NCBI GenBank assembly: GCA_012064385.1 | Contig: QRDG01000473.1 | Location: forward strand, 4,409,965-4,473,964 | Reading direction: 5' to 3' | DNA length: 64,000 bases | DNA from: Puccinellia tenuiflora | Lineage: Eukaryota; Streptophyta; Magnoliopsida; Poales; Poaceae | Shown: positions 1-11,845 of the stretch, in pieces | Layout: every line of letters starts with the position of its first letter | Numbering within the stretch: position 1 is the stretch's first letter | The notes under the pieces: model-generated | Databases searched by the model: none | What the model saw: only the letters and a program-made list of their open reading frames with translations | What the model was told of the DNA's origin: nothing | Made by a program: the position numbers and the translations under genes

Positions 1-1310
1 TAGTAAATATAAGATTGTGATCAACATGTAAAATGCTATCAAACCATGCACTTATCACATCATGATCACAAATCTTTAATTGATGTTATTCATAATCTGT
101 TTAAATCAATTAAATTCTATTATTTAAATTAAATTGCTATTTATTCATCGGTGCTCCGAAAATTACAAATGAGGTACCAAAATGATCGGAATGACGAATC
201 CTATCCATTCTTGTCATGTTCATGCATATTTGAGCCACCTCTCTAATAATTTAATATTTTATAAAGAATGTGGCCACTAAGATAAATATGGGGTTGGTTC
301 CAAATAATTGCACTAATTATTTGGCTCCTCATTTAAATTTGCTTTTAATTTATAGAATGATATCTTTGCATCAACTTGACATGTCATCATGTGATTGAGC
401 ATTGCACCTTGTGTTCTTGTGATTTATGTGTTCTTTGCTTTTCTCTTTTGGGTATCGATAGATTCCGGAGTCGAGGGTCTCTCTAACTACCCCGACGAGC
501 AGTACTTCACGGCCGGGCAGCAAGGCAAGAGATAACCTAACCTTCTTGGCATCTAGCATCCTATGGTTTTATCAAATTATTTTATCCACCATAATATTGC
601 ATGCGGTTCAATTGTCTCTTTTGATCAAATTATAGAGAATCCTATGATTGCATGTTTTTCCCGAGCCAATCACATGTATCCCTACCTATGAACCCTAGTG
701 TTGAGGTGTTGGGCGGATACAAATATAGTTGTTGGTTATATGCTTAGCCATGCTTAGAAATGCTTAGTTGAGATACTAGTTATGTCCGTTATTACATTCC
801 ATAATTGTTGATGTTGTTGGAATGATTCGGGCATGGTGGATATTTGAGATGCTTAATTAAAATGCTAAGACGGCTTGGGTGAGTTGCCATCGGGGATGGT
901 GTTTTGCCTCACTCTAGCCCCTAGGTGCGAGTTCTTGTCTCTAGACTCAAGATCGAGCGTGCTTCCATTGGTGGGTGTATGGGCGCCTCGCTGACCAAAT
1001 AATTTGTGAGGGGCTTGTCAAGGGTCCTCTAGTTTGCTATTTCCATTTACGCGTTTAGGACGTGACGGTGATGTTTAGGACGTGACGGTGGGGCAGGGCG
1101 CTGGGAGCGCTGAACCTGTCCTTCCGCCACTGATGGTCCTTGAGTAAGCCTCATGCATTGTAAAGGTCTAACCGCGCCCGCTTGCCGGCCTTCCCCGGAA
1201 GAGGGCCACTCAGGTGAGCCGGACGGTACCAATGGATAAGGAGCTGGGATTCCCTCGGAACCTGGCCACTTCAAATAGTACACCCCTGCAGGGTTAATCT
1301 TTTCGAAAAG
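1..1310 (+). mobile_element. Truncated Tekay-type LTR fragment (T0)
   Basis: Non-coding AT-rich LTR sequence. It matches 1720-3004 of the neighbouring T1 5' LTR in the same orientation, for example the block around 453-530 (ATCGATAGATTCCGGAGTCG) that recurs at 2163 and 9901. It is visibly more diverged from both T1 LTRs than they are from each other, so it is a separate copy. It stops at TTTTCGAAAAGCCG (about 1297-1310), where T1 LTR sequence takes over from an earlier LTR position. Its left end lies outside the window. No credible coding region is present. Confidence 0.75.
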
Positions 1311-3892
1311 CCGGCGTCACCACACCGTGCCCTCGGTCTGGGCCGGCACGAGGCCGGACGCTTCTGGAACCCTCCCGGCCTGCCAGCCCGGTCTGGGCCG
1401 GCCAAAGGCCGGGCCCTTCGGGTCATACCCCGACCTGCACCCCGGCCTGGCCGGCTCGAGGCCGGCCTGCCAGGGAAAATAGTTTCCCTTTTTGAATTTG
1501 AAACAATTTTAACTAAATGATAACTATTTGAATTTTGGTCCAAATTTGACAAATCAAATACCAAAATGTTTAGAAAAACAAACCCTCCGTGTTAGAAGCA
1601 TTGTAATAGTCTTTTGAAGTTACAATCTTGCTGTTTATATATGATTTCCAAAAGGGTTCGAATAATACCTAATTCGGGAAAATCACAATTCATTAAATAA
1701 TTATCCAAAAATTGTGAATAAAATATCAATGTGACCAACACTTCAAATGCAATCAAACCATGCACTCATCACCTCTTGATCACAAATATTTATTTCATGT
1801 TTTTCTTAAATTGGTTAAGTAAATTAAATTCAAATAATTATTTATTTTGCTATTTATTCATCGGTACTCCAAAAAATACAAATGAGGTACCAAATTGATC
1901 GGAAGAACAAAACCTATCCATTCATGTCATGTTCATGCATATTGAGCCACTTATATAATAATGTAATGATTTATAAAATTGTGGTCACTAAGATAAATAT
2001 AGAGTTGTGTCCAAATAATTGCACTAATTAATTGGAACTCCATTTAATCTGTTAAATAAATTAAATGATAATATCAATGCATCAACTTGTCATGTCATCA
2101 TGTGATTGTATATTGCACCTCTCCCTCGTGTGATTTATTTGTTCTTTGTGTTATTTTTGGGTATCGATAGATTCCGGAGTCGAGGGTCTCTCTACCTACC
2201 CCGACGAGCAGTACTACACGCCCCGGCAGCAAGGCAAGAGATAACCTAACCTTCTTGGCATCTAGCATCCTATGATTTTATCAAATTATTTTATCCACCA
2301 TAATATTGCATGCGATTCAAATGTCATTTTTGCTCAAGACATAGAGTATCCTATGAATGCATGTTTTTCCCCGAGCCAATCACATGTATCCCTACCTATG
2401 AACCTTAGTGTTGATGTGTTGGCCGGAGACAAGAATATAATTGTTATATTTATATGCTTAGCTATGCTTAGCCATGCTTAGTCAAATGCTAGTAATGTCC
2501 GTCGTTTCATTCCATAATTGTTGATGTTGATGGAATATTTCGGACATGGTGGATATGTGGGGTGCTAAATAAAAATGCTGAAAAGGCTTGGGTGAGTTGC
2601 CATCGGGGATGGTGTTTCGCCTCACTCTTGCCCCTAGGTGTGAGTTCTTTACCTCTTGAACCAAGACGAGCGTGCTGCCATTGGTGGGTGTATGGGCGCC
2701 TTACGACTAACTTGTGCGGGCGTATCCAAGGGTCCTCTAGTTCGGTTTTCCATTTGCGTGTGAGTGGAAAACATGATGTTGATGATGTTTTGTGTTTAGG
2801 ACGTGGCGATGGGGCAGGGGCTGAAATAGGCTGGGTAAACTTGCCCTGTGGCCACTGATGACTCTTGGATAGTCTCACGCGAGGTAAAGGTTTAACCGCG
2901 CCCGCTGGCCGGCCTTCCCCGGAAGAGGGCCAATCAGGTGAGCCGGACGGTACCAATGGGTAAAATAGTACACCCCTGCAGGGTTTAATCTTTTCGAAAA
3001 GCCGTGTCCGCGTTTATGGACGACTTGGGATAAGACGATAAGATCATAGAGAACCTTAACCTAATTGATATGGCAGCTAAAGGTTGCATAACGAACGTGT
3101 GATAAAGGTTCATTTCCTCGAGGGTGATTCAAGGGGGTGCCTTGGTGGAGATGAGTGGTTTGGCTACAAGTTGGTTCGCTGAGAACCGAAGAGGAAAAGT
3201 TTACTCTCTTACCCCTTTTATAAAAACTATTCGGAGTAGACGAATGCCATTTGTCAATTATGTTCCGGTTTATGAAAATTAGCTTTATGCAAAAGAAATA
3301 CATATATAACTTTAGAGCCTCCGTCAGCATTGGGCCTATATCGCCCTACTAAACTTGCGAGTACGTCGTACTCAGTCTCTCTTTGCTGCCTTTATATTTG
3401 TATTTCAGAGGAGGACGACACCGAGCAGCTAGGTGGGTTCTTCGTGGACGTCGACTAGTAGTCCGGGGTTCCCAGGTGGCAGCTTGGGACCGTGGAACAA
3501 GCTGGCTGGGATCTTTTATTTGTAGGCCTCTTAGGCCATATATTTGCATCTTGTTGTTAGACAACACTACCCACTTCCGCTTGATGAATTGTTGGATCTG
3601 TGATCCTTTTGTGTGTAATATTTGTATCTTCTCTTATATGAGTTGTTATATGCTTTTGGTGTCGTAGAGTCTGCAATGTGCCAGTTGTTCCACAAGTCTC
3701 GGTCTCTTTACTATACGTGATAGCGATGTCTGAGCTTATGGCATGATCGGGGTGTTGTGTGTCGATGATCCATTCCGAGCACACCTGCCAATGAGTTTTG
3801 GCCTGGGATTGGTAAACCCAGTAACCCTCGATTGTGTAGCATGACCGGTTGCACAACGCTTCACTGTATAGTTCTGGTGTCGGGGCGCTACA
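1308..3892 (+). repeat. 5' LTR of T1, truncated at its 5' side
   Basis: It aligns almost base for base with 8976-11635 of the 3' LTR and ends in GGGGCGCTACA directly before the primer site. Compared with the 3' LTR it lacks about 75 bp in the GGCC-rich part near 1330. The left limit is the switch point from T0 within GCCGGCG. The U3 start (TGTAACAGCCCC at 7812 in the partner LTR) is absent. Confidence 0.85.
3219..3226 (+). promoter_or_regulatory. Candidate TATA box, T1 5' LTR
   Basis: TATAAAAA follows a pyrimidine-rich stretch and is repeated at 10962-10969 in the 3' LTR. It would give transcript starts about 640 bp before the LTR end. Only the motif supports this; the solo LTR at 21717-25591 has lost it (TTTGAAAAG there). 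Confidence 0.35.
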
Positions 3893-3895
3893 AGT

Positions 3896-3907
3896 TGGTA
3901 TTAGAGC
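3896..3907 (+). other. Primer binding site of T1 (initiator tRNA-Met type)
   Basis: TGGTATTAGAGC begins four bases after the LTR terminus. It matches the usual plant tRNA-iMet site TGGTATCAGAGC at 11 of 12 positions. Confidence 0.8.
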
Positions 3908-4288
3908 AGGACTGCCTGTAGGAAACCCTTTCTATTGGTCGATGTCGAGTCTAGTTGAAAATTATTTATAACCTAAAAATGAGTTGTGAAAACCTTCTTA
4001 GGATTCTTTTTACTCCTCATCCAACTCGCTCTACTCTGATTCTTATCTCTATTTTTTTAAAGATTGGTGTCGATGTTTAGGTTCTCGCGGTTGGGTTTCT
4101 ACCGTCTGGAGTCGTCTCGAGTCCGTTATATCTGATTTCTATCACCGCGATGACGTGATGTTATCCGTGGTTGCCTAAATCTGTTTCTGTGCTTTGCCAT
4201 CTTCAATATCTGTATCTGGAAGCACTCTAATGATCTATCCTATCTGTCGGAGTTGGTTACTAACTTGTCATTGTTCCAATTCTTCAGA
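3908..4288 (+). other. Untranslated leader of T1
   Basis: About 380 bp lie between the primer site and the gag ATG. The stretch is T-rich with no credible ORF, as expected for the packaging and leader region of a Gypsy element. Confidence 0.6.
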
Positions 4289-5359
4289 ATGGCTCCTACC
4301 CATCGTGGGGAATCAAGCAATCCTGATGCACCGCCGCCACCCTCAATGGCGGAGGTCCTGATGGCCATTGAGCAAAACCGGCTACGAAATGAGCGTCTGC
4401 TCGAGCAGCTGGTGCAGCAAGGGGCCAGGAGGAACACGGACTGCAACACTCTCACGGAATTCTTGCGCTCCCAACCTCCCACCTTCTCTGAAGCTAAGGA
4501 GCCGCTTGATGCGGATGATTGGCTTCGGGCACTAGAGCGCAAGTTTGCCGCTCTTCACGTTCCGGTGGCGGAACAAGTCAACTTCGCCACCTACCTGCTG
4601 AATGGAGCCGCCGGCTCCTGGTGGGAGAGCCACGTGGCAATGTTTGCCGCGGGCCATGTCTTCACTTGGGAGGATTTCCGCGCCGCTTTCCGTGCGGCGT
4701 ACATCCCCAAGCCCATCTTGGAACTCAAGAGGAGGGAGTTCCTGGACTTAACCCAGGGACGCATGAACGTCCAAGCCTATGGGCGGGAGCTCAACCACCT
4801 CTCCTGTTACGCCCCGCGGGACATGACGAATGATGAGGACAAGCAATACCTCTTCCGCAAGGGGCTCGCACCTCGTCTCCGATACGAGCTCCTACCCTTC
4901 AAGTTCACGTCCTACCAGGAGCTCTACAACTAGGCTCTCACTATGGAGCAGGGTAGGAAGGAGCTGGAGGCTTCCAAGAGGCCAGCTTCCACTGACAACC
5001 AGAGCTCCTCTTCTTATGAGGGCAAGAAGTGCCGGGTATTTTGTGCCCTTCAGCACTGTGCCTAAGGCACCCTCCGCGCCGAAGCCTACCGGGTACTTGC
5101 CACCTCCGCCTCGCCCAGCTACTTCAACCTTGGGTGCAGCTGGAGGCGTTTTCGACCTCGGCTGCCTGCACCACCGGGGCTCACTTGCTTCGCTTGTGGC
5201 CATCCGGGGCACTACTCCAGGGAGTGCCCCCAGAAGGCACCGGCTACTGTAGCACCGGCACCGGCTCCCTCTACCCCAGCCGCCAAGGCTAGCACCGTCA
5301 GCCGTGGCCACCTGAACCACGTCTCGGCTGAAGGCGTTGAGGAGGACCCCAGAGTTCTC
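4289..5359 (+). pseudogene. T1 gag (capsid-nucleocapsid), broken
   Basis: Gag packages the element RNA into particles. The ATG at 4289 starts MAPTHRGESS; a Retrotrans_gag-type capsid region follows (FATYLLNGAAGSWWESH around 4586-4640). A TAG at 4931-4933 replaces the CAG seen at the same place in T2 (LYN-stop-ALTMEQG). A one-base insertion near 5030 and a second frameshift near 5150 follow. The nucleocapsid knuckle is intact: C-X2-C-X4-H-X4-C at 5186-5227 (CFACGHPGHYSREC), in the same frame as the protease. T2 gag (63146-64000) is a close homologue and guided the frame calls. Family assignment is firm; the protein cannot be made as one piece. Confidence 0.85.
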
Positions 5360-6553
5360 ATGGGTATGCTTCGAATCAATGATTACCCTGCTTCAGTCTT
5401 GTTTGATTCTGGAGCATCGCATTCATTCATATCAATAGCTTTTGCACACAACCATCAAATGAAATTTGTGAACATGGACTCCCCATTAGTGGTCAAGACC
5501 CCAGGCTCTAGTTGGCACACAAAATGGGTTGCTCCGGAAGTCCAGATTACCATAGGATATTGGTCTTTCCCGTTTCAGCTGATAGCACTGAAGTCAGATG
5601 GGCTAGATGTAATTCTGGGGATGGATTGGTTAGTCAAATATCAGACCATCCTGGATTGGCCAACTCCGAAGTCCGCCAAAGATATCCGAAGTTTCCTTGG
5701 ATTGGCGGGCTATTATCGCCGATTCATCGAGGGTTTTTCCAAAATAGCCAAGGCATTGACTAACCTTCTCAAGAAGAATAAACAATTTGTGTGGTCAGAC
5801 AAGGCTGAAGAAACTTTCCAAACTCTCAAGGTCAAGCTCACCACCACTCCGGTGCTTGTCCTCCCCGACACAGACAAAGACTTTGTCGTCTATTGTGATG
5901 CATCACTCCAAGCCTTGGGCTGTGTTATGATGCAAGAGGGCCATGTTGTCGCTTATGCTTCACGTCAACTCAAACCGCATGAGCAAAATTACCCAACTCA
6001 TGATTTGGAGCTTGCCGCCGTGGTACATGCTCTGAAGCAATGGAGGCCCTGCCTATTGGGCAACCGTTGCGAGATCTACTCCGACCATCAAAGTCTAAAA
6101 TATCTCTTCACCCAGCCGGATCTGAACTTGAGGCAGAGAAGATGGTTGGAATTAATAAAAGACTATGATGTGACTCTCAACTATCAACCCGGCAAGGCAA
6201 ATGTTGTGGCTGATGCTTTGAGTCGCAAGGCCTATTGCAAAACCGTGATGGTGGAAAAGGCACAACCGGCTCTCCACGAGGAATTTGCTAGGTTGAATCT
6301 GGAGATTGTTCCCTCCGGTTATCTAGCTAACCTCGAGATCAAATCCACTCTTGAGGATGAAATCAAGGCCGCCCAGCAACATGATGCTGGCATCCGCAAG
6401 ATCAAGAAGAATATTGCAAGCGGGAAGGTCAAGTGTTTCTCCGTTGATGATTCCGGTGTGGTCTATTTTGGGGACCACCTTGTGGTGCCCAAAAGGGGAA
6501 ATACCAAGCAGTTGATACTCCAAGAAGCCCATGAATCTCCTATATCCCGGTAG
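5360..6553 (+). pseudogene. T1 pol part 1: protease fused to RNase H, RT core deleted
   Basis: One 397-codon open frame. Residues 1-95 are a retropepsin-like aspartic protease (VLFDSGASHSFIS, active-site D-S-G; later VILGMDWL). It then jumps in frame at KYQTILD (about 5652) to the RT thumb/connection (WPTPKSAKDIRSFLGLAGYY). The fingers, palm and catalytic YxDD are missing. A Ty3-type RNase H follows (VVYCDASLQALG, DLELAAVVHAL, SDHQSLKYL, VVADALSR), then the integrase N-terminus up to LQEAHES, where a frameshift near 6540 ends the frame. In T2 the protease is followed by other protease sequence at this point, so the fusion is a deletion. It could give a protease-RNase H protein but no polymerase. 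Confidence 0.88.
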
Positions 6554-7775
6554 CACCAAAATGTACCAAGACCTCCGTCCCAAATTCTGGTGGACCCGCA
6601 TGAAGCGGGAAATTGCCAAATATGTTGCTGAATGCGACGTCTATCGCCGAGTGAAAGCTGGACATCAAAGGCCAGCTGGTACCCTTCGCCCCATAGCCAT
6701 CCCCGAGTGGAAATGGGATGAAGTTGGCATGGATTTCATCACCGGTTTTCCAAGGTCTCAAAAGGGCAACAATGCCATCTGGGTCGTCATCGACCGCCTC
6801 TCCAAGGTAGCCCATTTCCTCCCGGTTCGCGAGGACATAAATGCAAAGCAATTGGCCGAGTTATATGTTGCCCGCATTGTTCCTCTCCACGGTGTTCCAC
6901 TGAGGATCATCTCAGACCGTGGGAGCCTATTCGTATCCAGATTCTGGCAGGATTTTCAAAATGCTATGGGAACCCGCCTCAACTTCAGCACCGTCTATCA
7001 TCCTCAAATTGATGGTCAAACCGAGAGGGTGAACCAAGTTCTGGAGGATATGCTTCGGGCTTGTGTTATCTCCTTCGGCAAGGGTTGGGAAAAGTACCTC
7101 CCTCTCGCCGAGTTCTCCTACAACAATAGCTACCAAGCCAGTTTGCAAATGGCTCCCTTTGAGGTTCTTTATGGGAGAAAATGCCGGACTCCCCTAAATT
7201 GGTCTGAAACCGGAGAGAGGCCACTCTTCGGTCCGGATGTGATCAATGAAGCCGAAGAGAAAGTCCGTGTCATTCGGGATAATCTCAAGGCTGCCCAATC
7301 CCGTCAGAAAAGCTATTATGACAAGCATCATCAAGAGGTCCACTATGAAATTGGTGACAAGGCCTATCTTCGAGTCTCTCCTCTCCGAGGCGTTCGTCGC
7401 TTCGGAATCAAGGGAAAATTGGCACCTTGCTATGTTGGCCCTTTCACCATCCTAGCCAAGCGAGGAGATCTCTCCTATCAACTTGAGTTGCCTCCCAATT
7501 TCCCGGATGTGCATGATGTGTTCCATGTTTCCCAACTCCGTCGTTGCTTCAAGGATCCCATCCGTGGGGTTGATCATGAGGCTTTGGACATCCAGGAGGA
7601 TTTGACCTATCGCGAGCATCCTATCCGCATCTTGGATGAAGCGGAGAGGAAAACCCGCAACAAGACTATCAAGTTCCTAAAAGTTCAATGGTCCAACCAT
7701 TCCGAGGAAGAAGCCACATGGGAGCGTGAAACTAGTCTTCGTCAGGAATACCCCGCCTTCTTCACTCAAGCCTAG
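6531..7775 (+). pseudogene. T1 pol part 2: integrase with GPY/F module and chromodomain
   Basis: Integrase joins cDNA to host DNA. The core shows the D, D, E triad in GMDFITG, IISDRG and DGQTERVNQ. The N-terminal zinc finger is damaged: the expected CDVCRR reads CDVYRR. A GPY/F module follows (CYVGPFTIL, YQLELPPNFPDVHDVFHVS). The C-terminus is a chromodomain (EHPIRILDEAERKTRN to TWERETSLRQEYPAFF), the part that directs chromoviruses to heterochromatin in this family. The frame lies one step off part 1 because of the break near 6540. It stops at 7775, 36 bp before the 3' LTR. Confidence 0.88.
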
Positions 7776-7798
7776 AATCTCGGGACGAGATTCCTATA

Positions 7799-7811
7799 AG
7801 GGGGGTAGAAT
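7799..7811 (+). other. Polypurine tract of T1
   Basis: AGGGGGGTAGAAT lies directly before the LTR start TGTAACAGCCCC. This is the expected plus-strand primer position. Confidence 0.75.
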
Positions 7812-10800
7812 TGTAACAGCCCCAACCTGGTAATGAAAAATACGAAGAATTTTTCCACTTTTTTTTTCATGTTTGCATCATAGCATCCATATGCAATTTC
7901 CATTTCTAACTTTCACTTGGAAACAAATTGAAATGGGGAGGCAAACTTCCCAACATCCAAACCAATGCAAATGCTCAACTTAGCAAACCAAATAATGCTT
8001 GGACTTCCAAATGGTTTAGAAAGTTCCAAGTTTACTTTTTGAAACCAATTCTCAAGTTCTAAATATTGTCAAATAAGAAATGAATTTGAGAATTCAAATT
8101 GGTTCAATTCAATTTCTATTTTTGAAACCAAGTTAAACATTCCAAAAATTCAAACTAAAATCATGGGGAGCTTCATTGTCATTGTTAGAGCCTCCATGAA
8201 TATTTTCAGTATTTTTGGGAATGTTTAAGTGCTTCAATGAAATACAAATTGGAAATTGTCAAAAACACTTTAAATTAAAAGCTGTGAACAAATGTTGGCC
8301 AAAACATTTTATTTTGCCTCACCAATTTTTGTGGAGCACCTAAGGGTTAAATGGAGCCTATTTGAATTTTTTACAGATTTTATAAAATTGTTTAAAGGCC
8401 CCAATTAAATCGCCAAAGTTGCTGCTGGACCATTTTGCAATTTATTTAAAAGTGGCTAGGGGGTTTTTCGCAAAATTTTCTTTCCCTCTCTCCTCCACAG
8501 TGGCCGACGGCACTGGCGCCATGCCGCCGGCCATGCCGCCCTGTCGCGCACGCGGCCGTTGCTCCACCTGCTCCCCTGGAGGGTCTAGACGGCGCCTGGA
8601 CGCCCACCTACCCGTTCCCCGCACAGTTGCTCCCCGTTTTCCCCTCCTTCCTCTCCACCGAGCTCCTGCATCGCCGCCTCGGTGCCGAGCTGGCCGCCGG
8701 CGTTTAGGTCCTCCCCGCACGGATCGAAGAGCAAGGGGAGATTCGCCTCGAGCTCCTCTTCCTCCCCTCCCCAGGAATCGGACCGGGAAGCCCGGCGACG
8801 ACGCGTGCGTCATCGACTTCGTCCACCGCTGCCGCCGCCACCCGGATTGATTCCCGGCGTCCCCGTCCCTTCCTCGCCATGCCGGCCACGCATATGGTCT
8901 CAGGGTGAGCTCCTCCTCCATTTGGCCTTTTTCCGCGTCCCTCTCTCCCTCCCCCTCGCCGCCGATTTGGTCACCGTCGGACGCCGGCGTCACCGCACCG
9001 TGCCCCGGCCTGGCCGCTACTCGGGCTGGCCTGAGGCCGGACGGTTCGGGATAGTGCCCGGCCTGACCCCTCGGTCTGGGCCGGCACGACGCCGTTCGCT
9101 TCTGGAACCCTCCCGGCCTGCCAGTCCGGTCTGGGCCGGCCAAAGGCCGGGCCCTTCGGGTCATACCCCGGCCTGCACCCCAGCCTGGCCGGCTCGAGGC
9201 CGGCCTGCCATGGAAAATAGTTTCCCTTTTCGAATTTGAAACAATTTTAACTAAATGATAACTATTTGAATTTTGGTCCAAATTTGACAAATCATATACC
9301 AAAATGTTCAGAAAAACAAACCCTATGTGTTAGAAGCATTGTAATAGTCTTTTGAAGTTACAATCTTGCTGTTTATATATGATTTCCAAAAGGGTTCGAA
9401 TAATACCTAATTCGGGAAAATCACAATTCATTAAATAATTATCCAAAAATTGTGAATAAAATATCAATGTGACCAACACTTCAAATGCAATCAAACCATG
9501 CACTCATCACCTCTTGATCACAAATATTTATTTGATGTTTTTCTTAAATTGGTTAAGTAAATTAAATTCAAATAATTATTTATTTTGCTATTTATTCATC
9601 GGTACTCCGAAAATTACAAATGAGGTACCAAATTGATCGGAAGAACAAAACCTATCCATTCATGTCATGTTCATGCATATTGAGCCACTTCTCTAATAAT
9701 GTAATGATTTATAAAATTGTGGTCACTAAGATAAATATGGAGTTGTGTCCAAATAATTGCACTAATTACTTGGAACTCCATTTAATCTGTTAAATAAATT
9801 AAATGATAATATCAATGCATAAACTTGTCATGTCATCATGTGATTGTGCATTGCACCTCTCCCTCGTGTGATTTATTTGTTCTTTGTGTTATTTTTGGGT
9901 GTCGATAGATTCCGGAGTCGAGGGTCTCTCTACCTACCTCGACGAGCAGTACAACACGCCCCGGCAGCAAGGCAAGAGATAACCTAACCTTCTTGGCATC
10001 TAGCATCCTATGATTTTATCAAATTATTTTATCCACCATAATATTGCATGCGATTCAAATGTCATTTTTGCTCAAGACATAGAGTATCCTATGAATGCAT
10101 GTTTTTCCCCGAGCCAATCACATGTATCCCTACCTATGAACCTTAGTGTTGATGTGTTGGCCGGAGACAAGAATATAATTGTTATATTTATATGCTTAGC
10201 TATGCTTAGCCATGCTTAGTCAAATGCTAATAATGTCCGTCGTTTAATTCCATAATTGTTGATGTTGATGGAATATTTCGGACATGGTGGATATGTGGGG
10301 TGCTAAATTAAAATGCTGAAAAGGCTTGGGTGAGTTGCCACCGGGGATGGTGTTTTGCCTCACTCTTGCCCCTAGGTGCGAGTTCTTTACCTCTTGAACC
10401 AAGGCGAGCATGCTGCCATTGGTGGGTGTATGGGCGCCTTACTAACCGACTAACTTGTGCGGGCGTATCCAAGGGTCCTCTAGTTCGGTTTTCCATTTGC
10501 GTGTGAGTGGAAAAGATGATGTTGATGATGTTTTTTATTTAGGACGTGGCGATGGGGCAGGGGCTGAAATAGGCTGGGTAAGCTTGCCCTGTGGCCACTG
10601 ATGACTCTTAGATAGTCTCACGCGAGGTAAAGGTTTAACCGCGCCCGCTTGCTGGCCTTCCCCGGAAGAGGGCCAATCAGGTAAGCCGGACGGTACCAAT
10701 GGGTAAAATAGTACACACCTGCAGGGTTTAATCTTTTCGAAAAGCCGTTTCCGCGGTTATGGACGACTTGGGAATAGACGATAAGATCATAGAGAACCTT

Positions 10801-11635
10801 AACCTAATTGATATGGCAGCTAAAGGTTGCATAACCAACGTGTGATAAAGGTTCATTTCCTCGAGGGTGATTCGAGGGGGTGCCTTGGTGGAGATGAGTG
10901 GTTTGGCTACAAGTTGGTTCGCCGAGAACCGAAGAGGAAAAGTTTACTCTTTTACCCCTTTTATAAAAACTATTCTGAGTAGACGAATGCCATGTGTCAA
11001 TTATGTTCCGGTTTATGAAAATTAGCTTTGTGCAAAAGAAATACATATATAGCTTTAGAGCCTCCGTCAGTATTGGGCCTATAACGCCCTACTAAACTTG
11101 CGAGTACGTCGTACTCAGTCTCTCTTTGCTGTCTTTATATTTGTATTTCAGAGGAGGACGACACCGAGCAGCTAGGTGGGTTCTTCGTGGACGTCGACTA
11201 GTAGTCCGGGGTTCCCAGGTGGCAGCTTGGGACCGTGGAACAAGCTGGCTGGGATCTTTTATTTGTAGGCCTCTTAGGCCATATATTTGCATCTTGTTGT
11301 TAGACAACACTACCCGCTTCCGCTTGATGAATTGATGGATATGTGATCCTTTTGTGTGTAATATTTGTATCTTCTCTTATATGAGTTGCTATATGCTTTT
11401 GGTGTCGTAGAGTCTGCAATGTGCCAGTTGTTCCACAAGTCTCGGTCTCTTTACTATACGTGATAGCGATGTCTGAGCTTATGGCATGATCAGGGTGTTG
11501 TGTGCTGATGATCCATTCCGAGCACACGTGCCAATGAGTTTTGGCCTGGGATTGGTAAATCCAGTAACCCTCGATTGTGTAGCATGACCGGTTGCACAAC
11601 GCTTCACTGTATAGTTCTGGGGTTGGGGCGCTACA
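7812..11635 (+). repeat. Complete 3' LTR of T1 (about 3.8 kb)
   Basis: It starts TGTAACAGCCCC and ends GGGGCGCTACA. Three zones are seen: AT-rich 7812-8480; GC-rich island 8490-9215 with many GGCCGG/CCGGCC repeats; AT-rich R/U5-like part 9220-11635. Long ORFs in the island (such as 8442-9302 minus) are Pro/Arg-rich and have no domain, so I treat them as compositional. Blocks shared with T0, the solo LTR and T2 include the palindromic segment at 10719-10770. Confidence 0.9.
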
Positions 11636-11845
11636 TGAAGCTCCCCATGATTTTAGTTTGAATTTTTGGAAGTTTAACTTGGTTTCAAAATAGAATTGAA
11701 TTGAACCAATTTTGGATTCTCATATTCATTTCTTATTTGACAATATTTGGAAATTGAGAATTGGTTCCATTATGTCAATTGGAACTTCCTAACAATTTGG
11801 AAGTCCAAGAACAAATTGGTTGACAAGTTAAGCTTTTGGATTTGG
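11636..11845 (-). repeat. Inverted stub of Tekay-type LTR
   Basis: The sequence starting TGAAGCTCCCCATGATTTTA is the reverse complement of 8176 back to about 7960 in the T1 3' LTR, with about 10-15% mismatch. It abuts the T1 LTR terminus directly and stops at about 11845, where Athila-type sequence begins. The outer 150 bp of that LTR are missing. Confidence 0.75.

Larger units (their letters stand above)
1308..11635 (+). mobile_element. Tekay-type Gypsy retrotransposon T1, defective
   Basis: The order is partial 5' LTR (1308-3892), tRNA-iMet-like primer site, gag, protease, RNase H, integrase, chromodomain, purine tract and complete 3' LTR (7812-11635). The integrase-GPY/F-chromodomain tail and CCHC gag knuckle place it among chromoviruses of Tekay/Del type (established layout; lineage inferred). 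The reverse transcriptase core is missing and gag and pol carry stops and frameshifts, so it cannot be autonomous. LTRs differ by roughly 2% in stretches I compared (9 differences in 480 positions), which suggests a fairly recent insertion. The 5' LTR lacks its first 1.1-1.2 kb, so a target-site duplication cannot be checked. Confidence 0.85.

Noticed and set aside
3383..3667. Frame containing EEDDTEQLGGFFVDVD-like reading in LTRs (also 11126 and reverse at 22010)
   Set aside because: Looks protein-like and recurs, but only because LTRs are copies of each other. It stops after about 16 codons.
8442..9302. Minus-strand frame of 286 codons inside the T1 3' LTR
   Set aside because: Pro/Arg/Gly-rich, in the GC-rich LTR island, interrupted in the 5' LTR and solo LTR, no domain.
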